Assembly: GCA_963681505.1 (NCBI GenBank)
Contig: OY811979.1
Span: 4,758,473 to 4,822,472 of the forward strand
Source: Eunapius fragilis
Lineage: Eukaryota; Porifera; Demospongiae; Spongillida; Spongillidae
Length of the DNA: 64,000 nt
Direction of reading: 5' to 3'
Shown: positions 43,901 through 55,900 of the stretch, one piece after another
Layout: every line of letters begins with the position of its first letter
Position numbering within the stretch: position 1 is the stretch's first letter
The notes under the pieces: generated by a model
Database searches by the model: none
Seen by the model: only the letters and a program-made list of their open reading frames with translations
What the model was told of the DNA's origin: nothing
Program-made: the position numbers and the translations under genes

Positions 43901-46900
43901 TCTGCAGTAAGCTGCTCTTTTCAAAATGCGTCAATACATTTTCTATGGACATTGAATTATGCAATGACCGAATGCCGCGTAATCCTTTTGACGCCAATTT
44001 CTCGATATATATGATTAGTTTCAAGGCAAAAACAGCTGTCACTGTCCCTTAACCACTAGTACTAATTAACCACACCCACCCTCCTGCAGCAAGAGGATTA
44101 TCTCCGTACAGCTGTGACGTTGAATTTCCTGGAGCGAACCAGACAGGTTATAGTGACGGTGGGTACTGCACTTGTCCACTGAGGTGGCCACTAACCCAAT
44201 GGGGTTTGTTGTGTGTCCGCAGGAGGCTGATAAACTGCAGAGTAGGCTGAGTTTTACGGAGAAAGACATAGCAGAGTTTAAGGTGACTAGCTGCCTCCAT
44301 TGTATTCTTTAACCTCCATGCACCTGTTTAACAGAAACGGGCACAAATTGTCCCAGAATCCAATACGTCCGTTGTTCCTTCCACTGTTCCCCCCACCATC
44401 TCCCCTGCCTCTCCTTTGGGAGGCGTCTCTACTGCATCTGGTGTGTTCTGCCCTGCCCTTTTCTTAGAGGCCACACCCTTTGGCTCCAGTGCACCCGAGG
44501 GGACATCAATGGTGTGTCCCATTGATCTGGAAACTCCACTATTCCTAAGCACCCAGGAAGCCCTTAGCAAACGCAACATGCGTGTTGAGGCTAACATCAC
44601 TGAGATTATCAGCGACTACTTTGAAACACGGATGCCTGTTGTGGAAGCTGGTGTGTGTATACTGTTTGATCCATGTGATCTGTCAGATTATCTTTCTGCT
44701 TTGGCAGAGGGTTCGGATAACACACTACACCAGTTCAGCGATGGTCTGTACCGATTCACGCGATACAGTACCTTCAGAGAACTCTCAGGGCTGGTTTATA
44801 CAGATCCTAACTTGAATTCGAGCATTGTCTCGAGCATAGAGTTTGACAAAGATGGAGAGTACCTCGCAGTTGCAGGTGTATCCAAGAAGATTAAGGTATG
44901 GTGATGTGTACAGGTACAGGAATGTGTAAGTATGGGGCATGTATATGGGTGTGACCTGTGTATATTGTTATCTGTGTGTGAGTGTGTATATCGGTGGGAC
45001 CTTATGTGGCTTGCCTCATAGATCTTCAACTATTACTCTGTCATAAAAGCCATGGGATTCACCAACCATTTTCCAGAACAGGAGATGACCTGCACAGCCA
45101 AACTAAGGTGAGGATGTGGTGTGGTTAAGCTGGGAGGATGGTAGTGGCCAGGTGAGGAAGGGGCTAAAGTGATACAGGGTGTACCCTTCTCCACTGATCC
45201 AACCCCTCCCCCCTAATCCACTCAGCTCATTATGCTACAACCCGTACCACAAGGCACGGCTTGTTTCCAGTAACTATGATGGTGCTGTATGTGTGTGGGA
45301 CACCAGTACTGGCACACGCCTTGTGAAGTTCCAGGTAAGGAAGGAAGGCACTTTTGTTAGAGGGAAGATGGCCATGTGACTCTTGGACCTTGTAGGAGCA
45401 TGAGAAGAGGGTGTGGTCAGTGGTATATAACCCCACAGAACCCAATCTGATCGCCTCTGGGTCAGATGATCGCACAGGTGATTATAATTGATATTGTGTT
45501 CAGAGTGTTAAAATGAACCACTTCTTCTTTCCCCCCCCCCCCTCCCCCCCACAGTTAAACTGTGGTCTTCCAATCGTCCTCAGAGTTGCTACTCCTTCCC
45601 TGCAAAGTCTAATGTATGTTGTGTTCGGTTCCATCCTACCAATCGTTACAACCTTGCCTATGGATCTGCTGGTAAGCTTAATAGCAGCATGTGCATACAT
45701 GTGTGTGTGTGTGTGTGTACATGTACGTGGAAATCCTGTGGCTGTAAACGGTCGTAATACTTAACAATGAAGCTCAGTTTCCAGTGTGGTTAGTGTTTGC
45801 AGCATTATGTGTCTTTGCTGTTTTGCATGTTGGAACAGATCACATTGTGCACTACATGGACCTGAGGAAACCATCAGAACCTGTGGCAGAGTTCAAAGGT
45901 CACCTTAAAGCTGTATCGTATGTCCATTTTATTAATTCGCAGGAGCTCGTATCAGCGTAAGTGCCATCCAATAACACGCAAAGTAGCTTTGAGAGTGCAT
46001 GCCTTCTGTTTACAGGTCAACTGACAGTGAACTAAAACTTTGGGACCTCAATAAGGGCATTGTGAGGACATACAAGGGACATTTCAACGAAAAAAATTTT
46101 GTAGGTCTCAGTGTTACCCCACACTTCATTGCTTGTGGTGAGTTCCATCAGTTTTTCCCCCAGTGCCATGCTACATGTATAGCGTGGCGCATTCCAGGTG
46201 ATAAATGTGTGGGCTATGAATTTAATTAGCACTTGGTTGCCTTGTCATCTCACGGTGGTCCAAACGCGGACATTAAGTTGTATAATTAGAACGAATAGTT
46301 CTATTGCGGTATACGTAATCGTACATTCATATTTTCAAAACGGCTGTCTTTCCATGCTTATAGTTCTTTCGCACAACGACCAAATGCCAAAAGAATTATA
46401 TGAACCTATTCACAAAGTAGTGCGATCATAAACTCTTTCAAATTCGCATAAAAAAAGTACCCTCTTGATAAATCAGAAGTCCCGCGCATTGGTGTACCAT
46501 AAAGACAGCCATTATGGTGATTTACATGGAGATGCCTTTTGCTTCCAATCCGCCAGAGGGTTTGAGCTGTCTTTATTAGCATACATTCAGTGGTCCAGGT
46601 ACAGCCTCTTAAGCATGTTTTCTTTTGTGGCCATTGCTTTCTTGACCTCTCTTTTATGCCATCAAACTACATGAACCACTTGAACGGTGTGCCCACACAA
46701 ATCAAGGATGCAAGGTGACCTGTTATGCGATCTGAGCAGTCATTGCAGAGTTTGTGGTTTCAAGATAAAGAAAGCAAAGGGAATAGTGAAGGCTAAACTC
46801 GTATTTGACTGCGCTCCACATGCAGTCGATTTGCAAAGGGCCTTTGGCATTGATATCACCAACGACCTGCAAATGAGCCTCCCAAATACTTTCTGTAGGC

Positions 46901-49900
46901 CATGTTACCAATCAATGGAACATGCTGTTAAGGCAATAGAAGCTAACTTGGTTTCAAGATGCATGGTAAAAGTTTATGACTGGTCTAAGCATGCTGCCAA
47001 CAATTGCAAGGTAAACATTTGTAACCCCATCACCAGCCAAACACTTTACACATGCATATATATATATATATTCATATGCAGAAGTGCACATCATACAGAC
47101 AATGTCGCTGGACAAAGATAAGCAGGTATCCTGCAAAACAATCCATGGACATAGCACAAACCAAGAACCTTATCACATTTAGCAGATTGCCCCACAAAAA
47201 CTCATCTCTTCCAACGAACATCCAGCAGTATCTGCCAACCAAGTCCTTTCTGTTGCTGAAATGCTGTTATGTGCCATGCCAGAAGACTCTTGATCAACCA
47301 ATACAGCTGTCATGTGATACTTTGGTGTGTACAGGATGTTTGGTACAGCAATTAACAGCTTCTGCACAGACATTCTGCCCTTTTAGTTCTCCACCACATC
47401 AACTGACGCCAGAGACCATCAAACCAGCATCACAGATGATACTAAGGTTGCTGCAAGATGTACTGGTGAAATGCAAACGAGATGGGGCATTCATTGGAAA
47501 TCATGTCAACAGGGCACTACAGGTAGTAATTTATACAAACCTGTATCAAAATGTCCATTTCTTACTGCTGCAGCCATCAAACATAGCAACTCTGCTCTTC
47601 AGTGTAAAAAACTGCTGAACAATGCCCAACCCTTATGGAGAATGCAACGGTGTGAGAAGTTCACCACATTGGTTACTAAGTTTGCAACGTGCCAATGGAG
47701 GAATCATGTCAAAAAAAGAAGATAACACTCATCTAGGTAATTCCTTATGTATCTAAAGTGTATTTATTACATTTTATACACAGACCTATCGATCAGGGAA
47801 TTTATGGATGCTTTCACTGCAGCCTTTCCAACAGTACGTCGAACAGTGAAAATGCACCTGCTTGAGGATCATGCTACAGAACTAGACGAGGCAACTATGC
47901 AAAATGGGTTTTGGCAGTATGGGTGAGCGAGGGGCTGAAGCTATCAATGCACAGTTTAATTCTCTGATGATGACTTACAGCTGCATTCACAGTGTATCCA
48001 GTGATGATTCCATTCCTTGGTATGGGTACTGACCAGCTAGCAGAGAGCAAAGTTGTTGAACTCAGAACAGGTGATAGTGTGAAGTTTGAAGGTGAGGATG
48101 GATTCCAAACAAGGTGGCCATCTAAGAAAATACAAAAATATTGTAGCTCGCTTTGTCTATGAAGTGCACACAAAGGCTTTAGCCGTTCCCTCTGGCGGAT
48201 AGTTCAGTCCAAGACCTTTTCTGAACCCTACCGCAATCGTATAGGTGAGTCTCCAGCAACAAATCCGAGCGCTAAGAAACTTTTGTACCAAGTCGTTGAC
48301 ATCTTTTGGTAGAGCATGGAATGCTAATACTAACCTTATCATTGTTATAAGTGCCACGTGAAGCAGTAACAAAGTGCGAAGCCGTAAACAAAGGCAGGTG
48401 GTAACTAAGGACGTAATGGTGCCATTGCTAGGTAATTAGCAATTCATTGCAGGCGTAAGTTATTGTCCACCTTTTCAATGCAACGTAACCCCCATGATCT
48501 GTGGTTTCTTTAAATTTTCTTTAAGATAGTTAAACGCTGTTAACCGACGCGAGCGGCCACGCCTGCATCGGCTACATATGGGCTGGAGCGCATGCGCCTA
48601 GCACACGTGTTCCTCATTCTGCTGCGTGCATTGACTCTTTCTTTTGCATCAGCTGGCTTGGCTGTCCACCATCATGACGAAGGGAGCGCCTCAGTCCTCG
48701 CAGTCATCCAGTAAGTCGAAACAGCAGCTTCACGATAGTTGGGTTGATAGAAGGGATGCATTATCGACGCCATCTCTCCACGGTTCGTCATCCCTGGGCG
48801 TGCTCACGATCTGTACCTAACGTGTTTTTTAATGTGATTAGAGGTGTTCATAGGTGTATATATCTTTCTCTGCGCTGGTTAGGTACGACGCCCTCGATGT
48901 CCACTATAGACGTGCCGACGTTTGCTCCACAACTCTAGGGCGAGAGTCAATCTCAGATGTCGTCATCGAGCACAGCGCCTGTGTCGTCGAATCAGGCACT
49001 GTCGTTCGACTCGACCGCAGGGATACCGGCTTGGCTTGTCAAACGTATCCTCGAATTCGAATCCGTGGAAATGGCGGACATGTTACCAGACACATGGCAG
49101 GAAGATTCCCAAATGGGGACCGACACTCATCCATTGTTACCCCGACTCGTCCATCGCGCGCCTGTTGCGGAGATCACTGCGTGGTTGGAGGGATTTGCGC
49201 GGCTGGCCTCGGTTTTGTCGTCGAAACACCCCACCAAAGCCGCCAAGATGTGGGCCTACCAATCGGCTATCATTCACGCGGCCAGGATCTTCGAAGGCAC
49301 CGCGTGGTGGCCTACAATCGCCAGTATCGTCGGGAGGCACTGGCCAGGAATTATCTTAACTGGTCGGTGGTGAATTCGCGGCTCAACAGCGAGGCGTTAA
49401 CTGGTCGTGCCAAGGTCATTCATTTTGGTCGCACCCCGCTGAATCTTGCTGCGTGGGAAGCTGCCCTCCGCAGACACCCAGACAAAGACTTTGCTACATA
49501 CCTCTGCTCAGGCTTAAGGGTGGGGTTCAGGATTGGTATCGTGCGCGGTCGAGGCTCAAAAGTGCCACCACCAACCTGTTCTCCTCGTTCGAATACCCCG
49601 ATATCGTTCAGTGGTACATTTCAAGCTGGGCAGGATGCTGGGACCACTGGACCTCATATGTCACTCCACTGTCCACATTAACAGGTTCGGCGTTATTCCC
49701 ATGGGCCACGCCACCGGGAAATGGCATCTGATAACAGACTTATCCTACCAACCCTGGGAAAGTGTGAATGACGGTATCGATCCCGAGCTCTGTTCCCTCC
49801 GCTACACATCGGTCGACAACGTAGCTACAGCAGCCGCTGGATTAGGCCACTTAAGGTGAAGGTCATAAGCGAGGCAGCATATCGTCTGGTGCCGGTTCAC

Positions 49901-52900
49901 CCAGACGATCGCCCACGTTTGGGCATGGAATGGAAGGGCCAGGTTTTCGCGGATCCAATGCTACCTTTCGGTCTCCGGTCTGTGCCAAAAATATTCAACG
50001 CTGTGGCTGATGTAGTGGAGAGGTATCCGAAGTTGCAGGGGATCGCCCACTTATTTCATTATTTGGATGACTTCACTATTCTCGGGTCGCCTAACTCCGA
50101 CGAGTGCGCGAGATCCTTAACCGTTTTACGGCAGGCATGCACCTAACTCGAGATACCGTTGGCAAAGCATAAGACTGAGGGTCCAGCGACCTGGGTAACG
50201 TTCCTGGGCATCATGATCGATAGAATGACAGGCCAGCTGAGCCTTCCATCGGAGAAACTGGTGCACCTACAGTCCCTCCTTATAGATTGGGGAGACTGGA
50301 AATCCTGTTCGAAGAAGGACCTAATTGGCACTCTGAATCACGCTTGCAAAGTCGTTCGTCCCGGTCGTTCCTTCTTGAGGAAAATGATAGACTTACTTAA
50401 ACAGCACAAGAAGGCGCACCATCAGATCCGGCTCAATCGAGAGTTCCGCTCCGATCTTTATAGCACTGTGGAATGTGGTCTTGTACCTACTTGCAGGAAA
50501 CTCATCGGAGTTTGTGTCTGATGCTTCCGGGTCTTGGGGGTGTGGTGCCCAGTGGTTCCAGATCGAGTGGTACGAACAGTCCTCGCCTCTAGCAATCACG
50601 ATAAAAGACCTGCTGCCAATCATGTTCGTGGTGGTTGTGTGGGGCAGGCGCTGGCAGGCCCAGAAGGTACGCTGCCACTGTGATAATCAAGCAGTCATCG
50701 CAGTACTTCGTTCGAGGTCGAGTAAACAGCCACAGCTAATGCACATGCTGCACTGCCTATTTTTCATTGAAGCATCGTACGGGTTCGAATTATCAGCCTC
50801 GTATATACCTACTAAGGTGAATGATCTAGCCGATGATCTTTCCTGCAATAACCTATCCTCTTTCCTGTGTAAGGTTCCAGCACTCAAAGGCAAGCAGGTA
50901 CAATTTCCTGCCCAGCTACTGGAGATCCTGCTCGACACGTCTGGGGACTGGACGTCACGAAACCGGACGCGTCGCTTCAGGAATACTTTCACAATGGCCT
51001 CACCGCATCCGCGCACCGGTCCTACGATTGCGCATTGAATCGTTTTAACTCGTTTTGCATGCAGTACAATGTTTCTGATCCTTTCCCAGTGACTGAGAAG
51101 TTGCTCTGCTACTTCTCCACTAAATTGGCGGACGATGGGCTGGCACCTCAGACGATTAAGGTGTACCTTTCGGCCATCCACAGCATGCAGCTGTCCCTGG
51201 GGCTGCCGCCACCGCGAGAGGAATTTACACTGCCAGTGTTGAAGAGGGTACTGGACAGCATACGGCAGGTCAGGGCATCAGGGAATCGCACACCACGTAT
51301 TTGCATGCCAATCACCATTGCCGTTTTACGTCAGATCCATGCTGTACTAGGTGCATGGGTCTCTGAACCAGACGAACTGGCGTTCTGGGCTATTGCCACC
51401 CCAGCATTGTTTGATTACTTCCGCCTCGGGGAGTTACCGATTGGGTCGGAGGCCGAGTACAGTTCGGCAAGTCATCTTTCCTGGGGAGACGTTGCCCTCG
51501 ACAGCAAGGCAGCCGCTACCTTGGTTAAAATCCACTTAAAGAGGTCAAACTAGCAGCGCTGGTCTATCACTGATCCACAGCATGGAGGTTAAATTGAGTT
51601 TAAGGTAGTTAAACGCGGTGAACCGATGCAAGTGGCAACGCCTATATCGGCTACATATGGGCTGGAGCGCATGCGTCTGGCACACGTGTTCCTCAGTCTG
51701 CCGCGTGCATTGACACTTTCTTTTTTCTTTTTTAAAAATTATCCCCTCCATCACTAGTAATGTTAGTGACGTGATCTGGACAGGGTCGGCGCAACCACGG
51801 ATGGGCAGTGCCTAGTGCCACACCCCCAAACAGAAAGGGAATGGCTAGCACCCATCGATGCCAGGGGTCTGCCAAACTAGCAGGGCTGGTCTATCACCGA
51901 TCCACAGCATGGAGGTTAATTTATATACCTTACATCATTAAATGTTTCTAATTATATCCCCACAAAACCTCCCTCAGCGCTATTTTAGTACTATATAAGC
52001 AGGCAACATAGCATAATAGCTCAGGCATTATAGCAATTGCAACGAGGTTAAATGAAGTAGAGATTTCAACTGTACGTAAAAAACGCAAAGGAGATCATAA
52101 AATAGGGTACTGTTCATTGTGGAAAGAAGACTATCCCTGGCTAGTTCCAACTGAAGATACAGCTGGCATCATGACAGGACTTCTGTGTGAAATATGCAAA
52201 TGCCAGGAGAGCAGCAGTTCTGGTATCTGGACAACTGTACCATGCACGTGATTGCATTGAGCAACACAATAAATCAAAGATGCATCTTTCAGCAGCTTCT
52301 AAAATTGCTGTGACTCAAAGCGCACAGAAGGACCCCGGGTCATTCCATTATAAGTGGGGTAAGTGCGTGCTTCACATCTTCCGATCCTGATGCAATTATT
52401 TATGTTTGTTTGTCTTTGGGTGAATGTTACTTTAACCGCTTAGTGAGTTAATAACTTGAATGGTTTACGAAATATGCTGTCCTTTTTCCAGAAAATTTGC
52501 AACTTTGCAGGCTTATAATTTGCCTGGTAATGCCTTCTTTAGCATCAAATTGAAGCTTGATTTACGTAGAATTGTTTAAATATTTGACTTTAGTAGGTGG
52601 TGAAAGGGTTAAATAAAATTTATCATCGTAGCGCAGATTTCTAAATTGAGATGGTTTCCGGATCGATAAAGAGAAATTTTTTTAATCAGGATTGAACGGA
52701 CCATCAATATTGTTTTTATGAAATAAAATTTTTGTTTATAGACAAGTCGCCTTCAAGAAGTAGAGAGTTCTCGGCCGTGGCTGGTTTTTCTTGCAACAAG
52801 AACGAAGCAATTTATATTTCTATATTCAAGCATTATAGACTAGCTTACGTGCCCATTCTTCTAAATGATGCACTCTTTAAAAAAAATTCATTTTTAATTA

Positions 52901-55900
52901 GCTGAGCGCAATTGGTGGCCAGTGTTCTTAGCTGCGGTTCACGATACTTATGTAACACACTGGCGTATAAACAAACACTTACTTTAGATTAGTGCTACAA
53001 TATACAGTATAACATTTAAGATGGCGGACACTCGTAAAACTCGATGTGGTCTCTAGAGCTTGTCTATAAACAAAAATTTTATTTCATAAATACAACAATA
53101 TTGATAGTCCCTTCAATCCTGAAAAAACATTGATCCGGAAACCATCTCAATTTAGAAAACTGCGCTACGATGATAAATTTTATTTAACCCTTTCACCACC
53201 TACTAATGTTAAATATACATACAGATTCTACGTCAATTTGATGCTAAAGAAGTCACTATCAGGCAAAAAATGGAAAGGTTATGAGGCTGCAGTTGCAAAT
53301 TTTCTGGAAAAATTAATTATTCAGGCAGCATATTTTGTAAACCATTCAAGTTATGAACATAATAAGCGGTTAAAGTAACATTCACCCAAAGACAAACAAA
53401 TATGAGTAAATGCATCATGATCTGAAGATGTGAAGCACGCCCCCATACAAAGTCATAGTGGAATGACCCCCCCTGGTTCATAGAGAAGCACTCATAGGTG
53501 CAATGAAGATTGTCTACTGGTTGGCAAAGGAGGACATTGCTATCACAACTAAATATGAATTTGGTGAAGAGTCTTGGATGCTCATACTTAAATGATCTTT
53601 GAAATGCCACTTACACCATTAAAAGAATTGTTGCAGAGTTTTTGCAGTGCCTTTCATCAGTCATAGAAAGTGAGAAACTGGATAACTTAAAGTGCAGTCC
53701 ATTCTTTTCCCTAATGACAGATGAATCAACTGACATATCTGTATTAAAGCACCTAGTTGTTGTAGCGAAATACATCCTTCCATCCGGGAAAATTGAACTT
53801 CATTTCTTCATATAGGTGACATTGCTGATGGTACAGCGGAAACTATTGAGGGTGCTATAGTTGCTTTTATGGACTTGACATCAACAAGCTGCGCTCATTT
53901 GGAAGTGATGGCTGTGCAGTTATGGTAGGAAGGGTGAGTGGAGTAGCATCGCAACTGAAGGTGCGTCAGCCACGTCTTGTGTCAGTCCATTGCATCAATC
54001 ATAGACTTGCCCTAGCTGCAGCTCATGCAGCTGACAACATACCATATTTGAAAAGGTTCAAAGAAACTGTACAGTCATTGTTTCTGTTCTATCATAATAA
54101 TGGCAGGACTTCATGCTATTCAGGAAATTCTGAATGATCTAATAATCAAGCTTAGACAAGCAAAAGATGTCCGATGGCTATCGTATGATGCTGCAATAGG
54201 GTCCATATATAGAACACTTCCATCAATCATTGTCAGTTTAGAGCATGAAGGTACAGAACGAAGTGAGCCGACAGTAGTAGGCCTAGCTAACATATTACTT
54301 TGTTGCTTCTATCGTATGATGCTGCAATAGGGTCCATACTTAGAACACTTCCATCAATCATTGTCAGTTTAGAGCGTGAAGGTATAGAACGAAGTGAGCC
54401 AACAGCAGTAGGTCTAGCTAAATTTGTAAAAACATATTCCTTTTTTGCTTGCTGTCATTTTCTTCATCAAATTTTGCCTCATCTTGGATTAATATTTCAA
54501 AGAGAGGGTGTTGACTTGTCCCTAATACGGCCAGGGCTGCAGTTTACTTTACACCAAATATCTGCATTACATGATGCTGATGTTATTGGTGAAGTGGATG
54601 CATTCATTCAGCATGAACTTAAAGATCATACCATCAAGGTGTCTGCCACTGATAGAACTTCCTTTACTGAAATGATGCAGACAAAGTTTATGGATGGTGT
54701 AATTGAGCCACTTGAAAGCTACTTTCCTGAGTGTGATGAAATAGATGCTTTTGAATTGTTTGACCCGAACAAAATTCCAGATAAATGTATTGACCCAGCA
54801 TTGTATCAGTCATGGGGAAATGATAGGTTGGCCATTTTGGAGTCCAAATACAGTCAGAATGATAATCCTGATATTGATGCCACTGCAGCATGATTAGAGT
54901 AGGAAAAATTGATAACAACAATGTTTGAAGCCTATAGGGGGACCACTCTGAGAAAGTTCCTACAAGATCTGGCATTTAACAATACTCTCAAAGATCTCTT
55001 CCCTCAATTATCAAGGCTTGCATCAATTGCACTAATCATTCCAGTTAGCACAGCTGAGTGTGAAAGATGCTTTTCATGTATGAACCGAATAAAAACTGAT
55101 CTTAGAGATAGATTAAACACCTCAACTCTATGCCAAATAATGAGAATTGTTTTAGAAGGTGGAGAACTAGAGAACTTTGATTTTGTAAAAGATGTTGAGA
55201 TTTGAGTGAGATGCGCCATCGTAGAATTAGTATTTAGCTTGTACATGTACTTGCTGTTACATGCATACCACAAGTGTAATCTTTTTTGCCCATAAACCAA
55301 TCTTTATTACTTATCCACCCAGTTTACATAGTAACACCTAGTTAATCACCTTTATTCATAAACGTGGCGCTATTGAAGCACCATGCTCTGGGGGAAACAC
55401 TGTCCATCTATTTAATATTATGTTGCATTGTTGGAATACACTGCAGGCAGTGAGAACAATTCCTTCTACGTCTACTGCAAGCAAGTCTCCAACCACATGC
55501 TCAAGTATACGTTCAATGTAGGACGCAATATGCTGGTGAGTATCAGCACATACTCCTGAGAAGGTGTACTAGGCAATTATAGAGGGGATCGGTACATACT
55601 CCTGAGAAGGGTGTACTAGGCAATTATAGAGGGGATCAGCACATACTCCTGAGAAGGTGTACTAGGCATTTATAGAGGGGATCGGCACATACTCCTGAGA
55701 AGGGTATACTAGGCAATTATAGAGGGGATCGGCACATACTCATGAGAAGGTGTACTAAGCAATTATAGAGGGGATCAGCACATACTCATGAGAAGGGTGT
55801 ACTAGGCAATTATAGAGGGGATCAGCACATACTCATGAGAAGGTGTACTAGGCAATTATAGAGGGGATCGGCACATACTCCTGAGAAGGGTGTACTAGGC

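Larger units (their letters stand above)
48520..51920 (+). mobile_element. DIRS/Ngaro-like tyrosine-recombinase retrotransposon, degenerate
   Basis: 3.4-kb element inside COP1 intron 15, same orientation as the gene. Order: direct repeat A1, gag-like frame, reverse transcriptase, RNase H, tyrosine recombinase start, then repeats B1, A2 and B2. This split-direct-repeat layout (A1-ORFs-B1-A2-B2) is the hallmark of Ngaro-type elements. Several frameshifts and a missing recombinase C-terminus show it cannot move by itself. Confidence 0.85.
52079..55204 (+). pseudogene. hAT transposase (TTF finger to dimerisation domain), broken and interrupted
   Basis: Starts with a TTF-type finger: [27 protein letters not shown], then [13 protein letters not shown] (52079-52330). 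A 1.1-kb palindrome (52337-53470) interrupts it. It resumes with [19 protein letters not shown] at about 53485, [20 protein letters not shown] at about 53695, [53 protein letters not shown]. The end has the hAT dimerisation block [20 protein letters not shown] and [13 protein letters not shown] (55045-55150). MTDESTD, the FGSDG/CxxHRLxLA motifs and the ECxRxFSxMNxIKTxLR tail are hAT hallmarks. Several frame changes, stops (54891) and a 110-bp internal duplication (54179-54420) show it is dead. Confidence 0.85.

Noticed and set aside
48854-49681. A 275-residue plus frame as one gene
   Set aside because: Only its middle and end match the Ngaro gag/RT; the first half is a shifted frame over the true gag frame (48957-49373).
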